A program made the position numbers and the translations under genes. A stretch of 45,958 nt of DNA, taken from NCBI RefSeq assembly GCF_001557215.1, contig NZ_LSJM01000441.1, positions 1-45,958 of the forward strand, written 5' to 3'. The number at the start of each line of letters is the position of its first letter. The first letter of the stretch is position 1. Positions 18,365 to 26,412 of the stretch are shown in pieces. The DNA comes from Sphingomonas sp. CCH9-E2 (GTDB lineage Bacteria > Pseudomonadota > Alphaproteobacteria > Sphingomonadales > Sphingomonadaceae). The notes beneath the pieces were generated by a model. The model was not told the origin of the DNA. It saw only the letters and a list, made by a program, of their open reading frames with translations, and ran no database searches.

Positions 18365-19555
18365 ATGTACGTTGAGCGGATCGACTGGGCGGAGCAGCGC
18401 AACGGGGTCGCGGTGGCGCGGCATTCGGGGATCGACGGCGCCGTCGATGCGTTGACGCCATTCCTGTCCCCGCAGCACCGCTTTCTGCGCGCCGCCTGGT
18501 TCGGTGCAGCCGATAAAGGCGACGCCGCGACGCTGATCGCCTGGTGCGGCGACGACCGGCCGGTGGCGGCGATCCCGACGATCGGGTTCGGCCCGGCGCT
18601 GGTCGGTGCGCGCACCGTACCGGGCAGCTATTGGCCGTTCCGCGCGCTGCCGATCGCGGCGGATGCCACGGCGGAGGAACTGGCCGAGTTTCTGTCCCAT
18701 CCGGTGACGCTCGGCGCGCTGGGCCAGGTGTGGCGGCTCGGCCCGACCTATGCCGAAGATCCCGCGACGCAGCTCTTCTCACGCGCCGCAGCGATGGCCG
18801 GGTGGACGGTGCTGTCGCGCCCGCTGGGCCAGACCTTCATCTTCGATCCTGCGACCGGCTGGCCGCGTGCATCGACGCGACGGCGGCTGGCCAATTATGC
18901 GCGGCAGCTGGAGCAACAGGGCGCGGTCACGATCGAGTCCGTGCGCGGGGCCGGGTGGAGCGCGGCGCTGCTCGACGATCTCGGCGCGATCGAACAGGCG
19001 AGCTGGGTCGGGCGCGCCACCGACGGCACGGGCGCCAAGTTCCTTTCGGAAACGCGCCGCGCCGACTGGCGCCGCGTGTTGAGCGATCCGGTACTGGCCG
19101 AGATGCTGATGGCGACCGTGCTGCGCGTCGACGGGCGGCCCATTGCCTTCTCGTTCGACCTGCTAACCCCGCCGGTCCAGTACAGCATCGCCAGCAGCTA
19201 TGACGAAGCCTTCGCCACCTATCGCCCGGGCAAGCTGGTTACGGCGCATCTGGTGGGCCAAGCCGCGAAGCTGGGCATCGACCGGATCGATTTCGGCGCG
19301 GGCGATTCCGGGTACAAGCGCGAGATGGGGGCGGAAGCGGGATCGCGGATCGTCGACCTGTTGCTGGTGCGCAACCGCGCGGCTTCGTCGCTGCTCCAGC
19401 TGCGCTGGGGCCCGGAATGCGCCATCGCTGCCGAAGCCTATCGCACCGCGAGCCTGCTCCGCCACGCCGCCCGCGCGCGCAAGGGGCGCAGCCGGATCGA
19501 CATGCTGATGGCGATGGGCGCCATCGCCGCGGCGGCGATCAGTTTCGGGGAGTAG
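18365..19555 (+). CDS. FemAB/CelD-type GNAT acetyltransferase
   Basis: This 396-residue protein has two related GNAT-like halves. The C-terminal half (about 165-345) shows the acetyltransferase_6 pattern: STRRRLANYARQLEQQG, then the strand region RVDGRPIAFSFDLLTP, then YRPGKLVTAHLVGQAAKLG and IDFGAGDSGYKREMGAE. Related proteins are annotated as CelD/BcsL-like and occur in exopolysaccharide clusters, but no polysaccharide gene is near. A hydrophobic stretch at the very C-terminus (LMAMGAIAAAAISF) may touch the membrane. GGGAG 7 nt before ATG 18365 supports the start. Substrate unknown. Confidence 0.78.
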   Translation: MYVERIDWAEQRNGVAVARHSGIDGAVDALTPFLSPQHRFLRAAWFGAADKGDAATLIAWCGDDRPVAAIPTIGFGPALVGARTVPGSYWPFRALPIAADATAEELAEFLSHPVTLGALGQVWRLGPTYAEDPATQLFSRAAAMAGWTVLSRPLGQTFIFDPATGWPRASTRRRLANYARQLEQQGAVTIESVRGAGWSAALLDDLGAIEQASWVGRATDGTGAKFLSETRRADWRRVLSDPVLAEMLMATVLRVDGRPIAFSFDLLTPPVQYSIASSYDEAFATYRPGKLVTAHLVGQAAKLGIDRIDFGAGDSGYKREMGAEAGSRIVDLLLVRNRAASSLLQLRWGPECAIAAEAYRTASLLRHAARARKGRSRIDMLMAMGAIAAAAISFGE

Positions 19556-19637
19556 GCGCGCTTAGCGGGTGGCGCTGGTCGTCCGCGCGGCTAAGGTAAC
19601 GCCGGTAACCACCCCCTCCCGCGTATCCGGAGCCGTC

Positions 19638-21452
19638 ATGATCGCCAGCCGCCGCCAGTTCCTCGCCTCGACCGCCACGCTTGCCGCGTTCCCCGCCCTG
19701 CCCGCCTGCGCGAAGGGCGCGGCGTCGGCGGACAGTGCAGCCGATGCGCTGTTGAGCGCGACCGCCGAACAGTTGCTGACCAACGCGCCCGAGAGCGCAA
19801 CATCGCTCGGCATCGACAAGGGCGAGCGCGCGCATCTGCGATCGATGGTCGAGGATCGCAGCCTGGCGGGCCGCCAGAAGGTCGCGGACGGGCTGCGCGC
19901 GCGGATCGCGCAGCTCGACGCGCTCGACCGCAATGCGCTGTCGCCGGTGATGCAGACCAATGTCGATGTCGCGCGCACCGCGTTCCAGAACGGGCTGGAC
20001 GGGTTCGCCTTCGGCTATGGCGATGTCGCCGTGGGGGGCTGGCGCAACACGCCCTATGTCGCGATCCAGAATGTGGGCGCCTATCTCGACATGCCGCGCT
20101 TCCTCGACAGCGAGCACAAGGTCGAGAGCGCAGCGGACGCGGCGTCGTGGCTCGCGCGGTTCGAGGGCTGGGCCGGACAGATCGACGGCGAGACCGAACG
20201 GCTCAAGATCGCATACGACAAGGGCGTCGTCGCGCCCGATTTCCTGCTCGACAAATGCCTGCGCCAGATCGCGCTGACTCGCGGCACCGATGCTGGCAAA
20301 TGGGAGCTGGTGGAGAATTTCACCGGCAAGAAGGTCGTGACCGGCGATCAGGCGGTGGCGGCGGCGAAGCTGGCGGCGGGCAGGATCGCCCCGGCGCTCG
20401 ACCGCCAGATCGCCGAGCTCAAGCGCCATCGTGCCAAGGCGACGTCGGACGCGGGCGTTTGGAAGTTCCCGGACGGCGAGGCCTATTACGCCTGGGCGCT
20501 GCGCGCGGCGACCACCACGACGATGACCCCTGACGAGGTGCACAAGGCGGGGCGCGAGGAACTGAAGGCGCTCCAGTCGGAGATGAACACGATCCTCAAG
20601 AAGCTCGGCTACAGCAAGGGCAGCGTCGGCGCGCGGATGACCGCGCTCGGCAAGGATCCGAAGTTCCTCTATCCCGACAATGATGCCGGGCGGCAAGAAA
20701 TCCTCGCCTATATGACCAGGACGATCCAGGACATGAAGGCGAAGATGCCGCAGGCGTTCCACACGCTGGTGCGGGGCAATGTCGAGGTGAAGCGGCTGCC
20801 GCTCGCCGAGGAGCCGGGCGCGCCGGGCGCCTATGGCGGCGCGGGGTCGATCGACGGGACGGTGCCGGGCCGCGTGTGGCTGAACCTGCGCACCACGCAT
20901 CTGCATACGCGCTACAGCCTCGCCACCCTCGCCTATCATGAAGGCATTCCGGGCCATGCGTGGCAGGGCGAATATACATTCAAGCTGCCGCTCGTCCGCT
21001 CGCTGCTCGCGTTCAACGCCTATAGCGAGGGTTGGGCGCTCTATGCCGAGCAATTGGGCGCGGAGCTGGGGGCGTATGACAGCGATCCGGTCGGGCGGCT
21101 GGGGTATCTCCAGAGCCTCGCCTTCCGCGCATGCCGTCTGGTGGTCGATACCGGGCTGCACGCCAAACGCTGGACACGGCAACAGGCGATCGAATGGTTC
21201 GCCACCGCCAATGGCTCGTCGGTCGAGGAAGTGAGCGGCGAGGTCGACCGCTATTGCAGCTGGCCGGGTCAGGCGTGCGGCTACAAGCTCGGGCACACCG
21301 CGATCAACCGGCTGCGCACCAAGGCACAGCGCGCACTCGGCCCGCGCTACGATTTCCGCGCGTTCAACGACGCACTGGTGCTCGGCGGCGGGGTACCGAT
21401 GAGCGTGCTGGAAAGCGTCATCGACCGGCATATCGCCGGGCGGAAGGGGTAG
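19638..21452 (+). CDS. DUF885-family exported metallopeptidase-like protein
   Basis: The 604-residue protein starts at ATG 19638 with a twin-arginine-like signal, SRRQFLASTATLAAFPALPAC; the LPAC at its end could also be a weak lipobox. The body matches DUF885. It has the zinc-peptidase-like motif HEGIPGH (first His about residue 434) in LAYHEGIPGHAWQ, and downstream YSEGWALYAEQLGAELG, whose Glu probably completes the metal site. ARGAGSIDGT-like and KLGHTAINRLR segments also fit. DUF885 proteins are thought to be periplasmic peptidases; substrate unknown. It is convergent with the DUF937-like gene. Confidence 0.85.
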   Translation: MIASRRQFLASTATLAAFPALPACAKGAASADSAADALLSATAEQLLTNAPESATSLGIDKGERAHLRSMVEDRSLAGRQKVADGLRARIAQLDALDRNALSPVMQTNVDVARTAFQNGLDGFAFGYGDVAVGGWRNTPYVAIQNVGAYLDMPRFLDSEHKVESAADAASWLARFEGWAGQIDGETERLKIAYDKGVVAPDFLLDKCLRQIALTRGTDAGKWELVENFTGKKVVTGDQAVAAAKLAAGRIAPALDRQIAELKRHRAKATSDAGVWKFPDGEAYYAWALRAATTTTMTPDEVHKAGREELKALQSEMNTILKKLGYSKGSVGARMTALGKDPKFLYPDNDAGRQEILAYMTRTIQDMKAKMPQAFHTLVRGNVEVKRLPLAEEPGAPGAYGGAGSIDGTVPGRVWLNLRTTHLHTRYSLATLAYHEGIPGHAWQGEYTFKLPLVRSLLAFNAYSEGWALYAEQLGAELGAYDSDPVGRLGYLQSLAFRACRLVVDTGLHAKRWTRQQAIEWFATANGSSVEEVSGEVDRYCSWPGQACGYKLGHTAINRLRTKAQRALGPRYDFRAFNDALVLGGGVPMSVLESVIDRHIAGRKG

Positions 21453-21473
21453 TCCCCCTTCCAGCCGGCGCTG

Positions 21474-21830
21474 CTACTTCTTGCCGAACAAGCCCGAGGC
21501 AATGCCGCCCAGATCGTTGAGCGGGTTGCCGTCGCCATCGCGATCGAGCGCGCCGAAGATGCCGGCTGCACCATCGCTCTGCAGCATCGTCGCGAACTTG
21601 CCGAGCGCGCCTTCGCCGCCGATCTGGGTAATCAGCTCCTGCATCTTGTCGAGTGGCAGTCCGGTCGCGGCCGCCGCGCCCTCCGCTGTGTCACCCGCCA
21701 TCTGGTGATGCTTGGCCAGCGCCTGCACCGCCGACTCGACATGCTCGGGCGACAGCCCGACCTTTGCCGCAAGGTTCGTCAGGCCGTCGCTGCCGCCGAC
21801 CTGGCCCAGGATCGAATCGAGGATGCTCAT
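21474..21830 (-). CDS. Small DUF937/YidB-like protein
   Basis: The 118-residue product begins MSILDSILGQVGG and contains LAAKVGLSPEHVESAVQALA and LPLDKMQELITQIGGEGALG. It ends with a Gly/Asp segment, FGALDRDGDGNPLNDLGGIA, that resembles a calcium-binding or DUF937-style tail. The YidB/DUF937 family is functionally uncharacterised. AAGGAG 8 nt before ATG 21830 is a strong ribosome binding site. The gene follows the small coupled pair on the same strand, 38 bp downstream. Confidence 0.75.
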   Translation of the reverse strand: MSILDSILGQVGGSDGLTNLAAKVGLSPEHVESAVQALAKHHQMAGDTAEGAAAATGLPLDKMQELITQIGGEGALGKFATMLQSDGAAGIFGALDRDGDGNPLNDLGGIASGLFGKK

Positions 21831-21868
21831 CTGCGTCGCTCCTTGGAAGGGGAAAGCCCCGGGCGACC

Positions 21869-22144
21869 CTAACCCGCCGGGTGGAGCACGTCGAGGCGGG
21901 CGACGACGGCGCGGAACCCGGCATCGTCGGCGATGGCCAGATCGATCGGACGTCCGCCAAGCGAGGGGTCATGTGCGTTGAGGAAACTGGCGGCCGCGAC
22001 GCTGTCCCGTAGTCGTTCCCACACCAGCGTCGCAACGCGTCCCTGTCGCGCAACCGCCGCCGGTGCCAGCAGCGGTCTGTGGCTATAGCGGCGGAACTGG
22101 CGCGTGCGCGGCTTGTCGGTTTCGAGCGGTGCCGGCGTCAACAT
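21869..22144 (-). CDS. Small protein with an MbcA/ParS/Xre antitoxin-like C-terminus (DUF2384-like)
   Basis: I start this 91-residue gene at the ATG at 22144, which overlaps the stop of the upstream 58-residue gene by 7 bp. A longer frame upstream has no start support. The C-terminal half, VWERLRDSVAAASFLNAHDP then SLGGRPIDLAIADDAGFRAV, then ARLDVLHPAG, resembles the DUF2384 toxin-binding domain of MbcA/ParS/Xre antitoxins. That domain has a spaced P-x-L-G-G-x-P motif and a Gly near the end. The usual partner, a RES-domain toxin, is not present. The N-terminal 30 residues are basic with no clear helix-turn-helix. The family call is tentative. Confidence 0.6.
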   Translation of the reverse strand: MLTPAPLETDKPRTRQFRRYSHRPLLAPAAVARQGRVATLVWERLRDSVAAASFLNAHDPSLGGRPIDLAIADDAGFRAVVARLDVLHPAG

Positions 22145-22314
22145 GGCGCGCGCGTCAGCGAACCCTCTTCGCCCAAGGCGCTGCGCAGCACGCGGATGCG
22201 GTCGGCATAGCCCCTGGCAAGATCGCGGTGCGATCGGGTCGCGCACAGGCAATCCGATGCCTTGGCACGCATCAGCGAAACCTGATGTCGATAGAGGAGG
22301 TAGTTGAGGTCCAT
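22138..22314 (-). CDS. 58-residue protein of unknown function, translationally coupled to the next gene
   Basis: This small frame begins MDLNYLLYRHQVSLMRA and continues with CLCATRSHRDLARGYADRIR to a stop at 22138. Its start has GGGAG 7 nt upstream. The product looks like one amphipathic helical unit, with two Cys two residues apart (CLC) and a third Cys at the very C-terminus. I recall similar short sphingomonad proteins but no function. The stop overlaps the downstream start by 7 bp (ATGTTGA), which supports both genes being translated. The ribosome binding site lies within a predicted hairpin (22321-22343). Confidence 0.65.
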   Translation of the reverse strand: MDLNYLLYRHQVSLMRAKASDCLCATRSHRDLARGYADRIRVLRSALGEEGSLTRAPC

Positions 22315-22320
22315 AGCGCG

Positions 22321-22343
22321 GCTCCCGTCATGTAAGCGGGAGC
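22321..22343 (-). promoter_or_regulatory. Leader hairpin that covers the ribosome binding site of the 58-residue gene
   Basis: On the leftward transcript GCTCCCG (22337-22343) pairs perfectly with CGGGAGC (22321-22327) around a 9-nt loop. The 3' half contains the GGGAG that serves as the Shine-Dalgarno for the ATG at 22314. The structure could limit translation unless it is melted or bound. This is a structural reading only. Confidence 0.4.
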
Positions 22344-22427
22344 GCGAAGAATCTCTCAGCCGTCGGCGCCTACGGAGCGATGTGCCGACGATGAACCGGA
22401 TATAGGGGCTCGTGCCCGAAATAGCCA

Positions 22428-22457
22428 GCGATGGCCCGACCGCAGCCGGGCCATCGC
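22428..22457 (-). terminator. Hairpin terminator of pckA
   Basis: GCGATGGCCCG (22428-22438) and CGGGCCATCGC (22447-22457) form a perfect 11-bp stem with an 8-nt loop. It starts 6 bp after the pckA stop. No clear U-run follows, as is common for hairpin ends in this GC-rich window. Confidence 0.65.
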
Positions 22458-22463
22458 GGCGGA

Positions 22464-24089
22464 TCAGGCGGGCTCGGTCGCGGTGCTGCGGCTGCGTGGT
22501 GCCGCGTCGCGGACCCCCGCGTCGACATGATCCGCGAACTGCGCGAAGTTGGCAACGAACTCGTCAACCAGCTTGGCGGCAGTCGCGTCATACTCCCCCT
22601 TGTCCGCCCAGGCGGCGCGCGGGTCGAGCATATTGGGGTCGATGTCGCCGACCGCGACCGGGACCATGAAGCCGAAATTGGGGTCCTGACGGAACTCGGC
22701 ATCCTTCAGGCTGCCGTCGAGCGCAGCGTTGAGGAGTGCGCGGGTGACGCGGATCGGCATGCGCTTGATCCCCGGCATCGTCGCCTTGCCCCCGCTCCAG
22801 CCGGTGTTGACCAGCCAGCAATCGACCCCGCCCTTAGCGATCCGCTCCTTGAGCAGATTGCCATAGACCGACGGGTGGCGCGGCATGAACGGCGCACCGA
22901 AACAGGTGGAGAAGGTCGCGCTCGGCTCGGTCACGCCGATCTCGGTCCCCGCCACGCGCGCGGTATAGCCCGAGAGGAAGTGATACATCGCCTGTTCCGG
23001 CGTCAGCTTCGCGATCGGGGGCAGCACGCCATAGGCGTCGGCGGTGAGGAAGATGATGTTCTTCGGCACCGGGCCGAGATTCTTCTCGCTCGTGTTCGGG
23101 ATGAAGTCGAGCGGGTAGGATCCGCGGCTATTTTCCGCCAGGCTGTTGTCGAACAGGTCGATCTCGCGCGTTTCGGCGTCCATCACGACATTTTCCAGCA
23201 CCGTGCCGAAGCGCTTGGTCGTCGCGAAGATCTCCGGCTCGGCCTCGGCCGACAGGTTGATCATCTTGGCGTAGCAGCCGCCCTCGAAATTGAAGACCGC
23301 GGTGTCGGACCAGCCATGCTCGTCATCGCCGATCAGCGTGCGGCTGGCATCGGCCGACAGCGTCGTCTTGCCGGTGCCGGACAGGCCGAAGAACACCGCC
23401 GTGTCGCCGTTCGGGCCGATATTGGCCGAACAATGCATCGGCATGATGCCCTTCACCGGGAGCAGATAGTTGAGCAGGCCGAACACGCTCTTCTTCATCT
23501 CGCCGGCATAGGCGGTGCCGCCGATCAGGATCAGCTTCTCCGTCAAATTGACCGCGATCACCGTCTCGCTGCGGCAGCCATGTTTGGCCGGGTCCGCCTG
23601 GAAGCTCGGCAGGTCGATGATCGTATATTCGGGGTCGAAGCCGGGCAGCTCACCCGCTTCGGGCCGGCACAGCAAGGTGCGGATGAACAGGCTGTGCCAG
23701 GCATATTCGTTGACGACGCGCACGCGCACGCGATGCTCAGGCTGCGACCCGCCATACAGGTCCTGGACGAACAGCGTGTCCTTGGTCCCGAGATGCTTGA
23801 GGAAATCCGCCTTGAGCGCCGCGAAATGCTCCGGCGTCATCCCGACATTGGTGCTGCCCCACCACACGCTGTTCTCGGTCTCGGCATCGCGGACGATGTA
23901 CTTGTCCTTGGCACTGCGCCCGGTGTGCTTGCCGGTTTCGACGACCAGCGGCCCGTCCTTGGCCAGGCGGCCCTCACCGCGCTGGACGGCGTGCTCGACC
24001 AGCGGCGCGGTCAGCAGGTTCCAGTGAATGGCGGTTTCCGCCCCGACGCCCAGCGCGTCGAGGCCGATCTTCGGGGTACGATCGGTCAC
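22464..24089 (-). CDS. pckA: Phosphoenolpyruvate carboxykinase (ATP)
   Basis: PckA converts oxaloacetate and ATP to phosphoenolpyruvate, the entry to gluconeogenesis. I start at the GTG at 24089, which has GGAGAGAGAC immediately upstream; the in-frame extension to 24152 is out of family. The 541-residue product shows the ATP-type hallmarks. These are FVQDLYGG and RTLLCRP in the N-terminal domain, the P-loop [13 protein letters not shown] near residue 235, the metal-binding stretch around [11 protein letters not shown], and [12 protein letters not shown] and VNTGWSGG near the C-terminus. In many alphaproteobacteria pckA lies next to chvI; here the bufferin locus separates them. Confidence 0.96.
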   Translation of the reverse strand: MTDRTPKIGLDALGVGAETAIHWNLLTAPLVEHAVQRGEGRLAKDGPLVVETGKHTGRSAKDKYIVRDAETENSVWWGSTNVGMTPEHFAALKADFLKHLGTKDTLFVQDLYGGSQPEHRVRVRVVNEYAWHSLFIRTLLCRPEAGELPGFDPEYTIIDLPSFQADPAKHGCRSETVIAVNLTEKLILIGGTAYAGEMKKSVFGLLNYLLPVKGIMPMHCSANIGPNGDTAVFFGLSGTGKTTLSADASRTLIGDDEHGWSDTAVFNFEGGCYAKMINLSAEAEPEIFATTKRFGTVLENVVMDAETREIDLFDNSLAENSRGSYPLDFIPNTSEKNLGPVPKNIIFLTADAYGVLPPIAKLTPEQAMYHFLSGYTARVAGTEIGVTEPSATFSTCFGAPFMPRHPSVYGNLLKERIAKGGVDCWLVNTGWSGGKATMPGIKRMPIRVTRALLNAALDGSLKDAEFRQDPNFGFMVPVAVGDIDPNMLDPRAAWADKGEYDATAAKLVDEFVANFAQFADHVDAGVRDAAPRSRSTATEPA

Positions 24090-24182
24090 GTCTCTCTCCT
24101 CACGCCGCGCCTCTCCGCACGGCATTGCATTCGTATGCGTGGAGTCGCGCATAGGCAGCGGCGGAAACGGGGGTCAACGCCA

Positions 24183-24209
24183 GTAACCGGTGTCAAAAGC
24201 GCGGTAACC
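24183..24209. promoter_or_regulatory. Direct repeat upstream of pckA
   Basis: GTAACCG occurs at 24183-24189 and again at 24204-24210, 21 bp apart (two helical turns), about 95-120 bp upstream of the pckA start. This spacing fits a dimeric activator or repressor site. Neither copy has CGAA 16 bp further on, so they are not SigF-type promoters. No regulator can be named. Confidence 0.3.
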
Positions 24210-24211
24210 GT

Positions 24212-25018
24212 CTATTTTTGGGTGACAACGCTGACGTGTTGCATCGTTGTGCGCACCGACCCGATCAGCCCGAGTTCGAGCCAGTGGGCGAGCATCGCTC
24301 CCGCTGCCGCAGCGGCCTCTTCCGGGGCGAGGCGCTCGGCCAAGTGGGCACAGATGTCGGCAAAAGTTTCGCCCTCCAGCGCCATGTTCAGTGCTTCGCC
24401 CTCATGGTCGGGGAGCAGCGCGAACACCGCCTCCTCGCCCTCGCGCCACACCAGCAGCCAGTGGGGTGCCGCCAGCCGTTCGACGGTCGGTTGATCCGCG
24501 TCGTCCGCCAGCGACCGCCAAAGACGGGGCAGATCATGGGTCACCGGGCGCAGCGCCGTCCCTGCGACCGGATTCAGAACCAGCCGCTCCCAATCCGCCG
24601 CATCGAACGCCGCCGTCGCTGCAGCGAAGCCGACATGCGTCAGCGGCGCTGCGTCGGCAGCGGTGAAAGTGCTTTGCATCGCCCATTCGAGCCAGGCGAG
24701 CTCCGCCACATCGGGGTCATGGGCGAACAGCTCGGCGCAGGTTTCGGCGAACCCCTCTCCCGCCCGATCGATCGTCCAAGTCGATGGCGGGTGCGCGATC
24801 AGATGGTGCGCCGCCGCCTGATGAAACGCCTCAGCACCCACCAGCCGCGCGGTGCGCGCATAGCTGTCGGCCAGCACGTCGAGCAGCCGCGCGCGATAGC
24901 CGTTGCGATACACCGCCATGCCCGCCGCGCGGGTGGCGTCGAGGCCGGGCGGCAAGGGCGCGTCGTCATCGTGCAAGCAGGCGAGGAACGCGTCCTGCAA
25001 TCGGGCGAGCGCGGTCAT
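24212..25018 (-). CDS. bufC: BufC/HvfC-type partner protein (DUF2063)
   Basis: The 268-residue soluble protein matches the DUF2063 (HvfC/BufC N-terminal) pattern: LQDAFLACLHD, then AGMAVYRNGYRARLLDVLAD and LVGAEAFHQAAAHHLIAHPP. A C-terminal domain (about 180-255) has WLLVWREGEEAVFALLPDHEGEAL and a helical end. In characterised MNIO systems this protein is thought to help the oxidase recognise its precursor peptide. Its ATG overlaps the bufB stop by 4 bp (ATGA), so the two should be made together in similar amounts, matching their expected complex. It is the last gene of the leftward arm. Confidence 0.88.
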   Translation of the reverse strand: MTALARLQDAFLACLHDDDAPLPPGLDATRAAGMAVYRNGYRARLLDVLADSYARTARLVGAEAFHQAAAHHLIAHPPSTWTIDRAGEGFAETCAELFAHDPDVAELAWLEWAMQSTFTAADAAPLTHVGFAAATAAFDAADWERLVLNPVAGTALRPVTHDLPRLWRSLADDADQPTVERLAAPHWLLVWREGEEAVFALLPDHEGEALNMALEGETFADICAHLAERLAPEEAAAAAGAMLAHWLELGLIGSVRTTMQHVSVVTQK

Positions 25019-25851
25019 GCCGCCGCCTCCAGCCGCGCGGTCGCGGCGAGGCTGCGTGCCCGATCCAGCTCGGCGAGCAACTCCGCCAGCGGCGGGATCG
25101 CGTCGTCGCGCTCGATCATCACCGCGACCGGCCCGAGCAGCGCCATCGCTCGCTCGAACAGCGCCCAGACGGCATCGCAGACCGGGCGGTCATGCGTGTC
25201 GATCACGATCTCCCCCGGCGTGTGTCCGGCGAGATGCACCTGCCGCACCCGCTCGGCAGGGATGCCCGCGAGATAGTCGAGCGGGTCGAAGCCGTGGTTG
25301 CATGCGCTGACGTAGATGTTGTTGACGTCGAGCAGCAGGTAACAGCCGGTGCGGCGGCTCATCTCGTTGAGGAACTGCCATTCGGTGAATTCGTCCTGCG
25401 GATAGGACAGATAGCTCGACGGATTTTCGAACAGCAGCGCGCGGCCCAGCGCATCCTGCGCGCGGTCGATATTGTCGCACACCAGCTCGAGCGCATCGCG
25501 CGTCAGCGGCATCGGCAGCAGGTCATGGCTGTTATGCGCGCTGGTCCGCGTCCAGCAGAGATGGTCCGAGACCCACAGCGGATCGATCCGGTCGGCCAGC
25601 ACCCGCAAGCGCGTGAGATGGTCGCGGTCGAGCCCGTGCGCCGACCCGATCGACATCGACACGCCGTGCAGGATCACCGGCAGCTTCGCCCGCACCTGCT
25701 CCAGGATGCGCAACGGGCGGCCGCCATCGATCATGAAGTTTTCGGAGATCACCTCAACGAAATCGACCGCGACCTCGCCCTCCAGGAAATCGCGATAATG
25801 GTCGCGGCGCAGGCCAAGGCCGAAGCCGCCAAAGGACGTGACTGGGGGCAT
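25015..25851 (-). CDS. bufB: Bufferin maturase BufB, MNIO-family oxidase (DUF692)
   Basis: BufB is a multinuclear non-heme iron oxidase of the DUF692 family. From the bufferin literature as I recall it, such enzymes convert cysteines of BufA peptides into thiooxazole-type groups that bind copper. The ATG at 25851 has GGAG close upstream; the longer in-frame extension covers the hairpin. The 278-residue TIM barrel shows likely metal ligands throughout: Glu37 in ISENFM, His62 in ILHGVSMS, His97 in VSDHLCW, Glu142 in LFENPSSYL, Asp175 in LLLDVNNIYV, His206 in QVHLAGH and His220-Asp221. It lies between the precursor gene and bufC. Confidence 0.93.
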   Translation of the reverse strand: MPPVTSFGGFGLGLRRDHYRDFLEGEVAVDFVEVISENFMIDGGRPLRILEQVRAKLPVILHGVSMSIGSAHGLDRDHLTRLRVLADRIDPLWVSDHLCWTRTSAHNSHDLLPMPLTRDALELVCDNIDRAQDALGRALLFENPSSYLSYPQDEFTEWQFLNEMSRRTGCYLLLDVNNIYVSACNHGFDPLDYLAGIPAERVRQVHLAGHTPGEIVIDTHDRPVCDAVWALFERAMALLGPVAVMIERDDAIPPLAELLAELDRARSLAATARLEAAA

Positions 25852-25877
25852 TGCTTCGCTCCTTGGCGGCAATAGTG

Positions 25878-25922
25878 GATCCGGCGGGCCTTGCGGTTGC
25901 GGGGGGAGCGACCCGCCGGATC
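25878..25922 (-). promoter_or_regulatory. Hairpin between the precursor gene and bufB
   Basis: GATCCGGCGGG (25878-25888) and CCCGCCGGATC (25912-25922) form a perfect 11-bp stem with a 23-nt loop. It begins 9 bp after the precursor stop and ends about 27 bp before the bufB start. There is no U-run, so partial termination or 3'-end stabilisation of the precursor mRNA is more likely than full termination. Confidence 0.5.
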
Positions 25923-25931
25923 GGGGCAAGA

Positions 25932-26222
25932 TCAGCCGAGGTCGCCGATCGTGCCACCCTTCGAAAGGCATTCGCCGGCCTTCATTGCCTTGAAGCCATG
26001 GCCCTTGCAGGCATTGTTCCCCTTGCACTGATGCTCGGCGGTGGCGCAGTCCGACTGGCCCTTGCAGCTGTGCAGGCCATAGCAATGGACGGTGTCGTTG
26101 GCGCTGATCGCGCGGCCCTTGCTGCCTGCGGGCGTGTCGGCGGCGAAGGCCGCGACCGAACCCAGTGCGATGGCAGCGGCGGTGGCGGCGATGGATGCGG
26201 CAGTGCGCGTTGCAGTCTTCAT
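25932..26222 (-). CDS. bufA2: Bufferin precursor, six-Cys SCKG/CKG type (BufA2-like)
   Basis: The 96-residue product has a signal peptide (MKTATRTAASIAATAAAIAL, cleavage near AAFA) and a short Cys-rich mature peptide. Its six Cys lie in VHCYGLHSCKG, SDCAT, HQCKG, NACKG and GECLSKGG. The repeated CKG pattern is typical of the second class of bufferin-type precursors next to bufB genes. The class number (A1 or A2) is from memory and could be swapped. AGGA 9 nt before ATG 26222 marks the start. A SigF-like promoter lies about 50 bp upstream. The peptide is presumably exported, modified by BufB before export, and binds metal in the periplasm. Confidence 0.85.
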   Translation of the reverse strand: MKTATRTAASIAATAAAIALGSVAAFAADTPAGSKGRAISANDTVHCYGLHSCKGQSDCATAEHQCKGNNACKGHGFKAMKAGECLSKGGTIGDLG

Positions 26223-26272
26223 GTCGCTATTCCTTTCAAGCGGATCGTCGTGCGAAAGCGCACATCGGTGAG

Positions 26273-26298
26273 TTCGCCGCACCGGTCGCCGCGGTTAC
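26273..26298 (-). promoter_or_regulatory. SigF-type ECF promoter for the leftward bufferin arm
   Basis: On the minus strand GTAACC (26293-26298) is followed after exactly 16 bp by CGAA (26273-26276). This equals the Caulobacter SigF motif GTAACC-N16-CGAA as I recall it. The predicted start lies about 44 nt before the ATG of the six-Cys precursor gene. The sigma factor encoded at 27216-27746 is the obvious reader. Confidence 0.72.
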
Positions 26299-26322
26299 AC
26301 CCGAAACAATTTTTCATCCGCT

Positions 26323-26348
26323 GTAACGATTGCCGACACGGCGCCGAA
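26323..26348 (+). promoter_or_regulatory. SigF-type ECF promoter for the rightward bufferin arm
   Basis: GTAACG (26323-26328), 16 bp, then CGAA (26345-26348) on the plus strand. It differs from the leftward promoter's -35 element only in the last base. The predicted start lies about 58 nt before ATG 26413. It would drive the DUF2282 precursor, the DoxX gene, the sigma factor itself and nrsF. Confidence 0.7.
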
Positions 26349-26412
26349 TGAGCCGCTGTGCCGATGATGATCCTACGCATCGGCATCGCACCCTTATTTG
26401 GAGACGATGACG

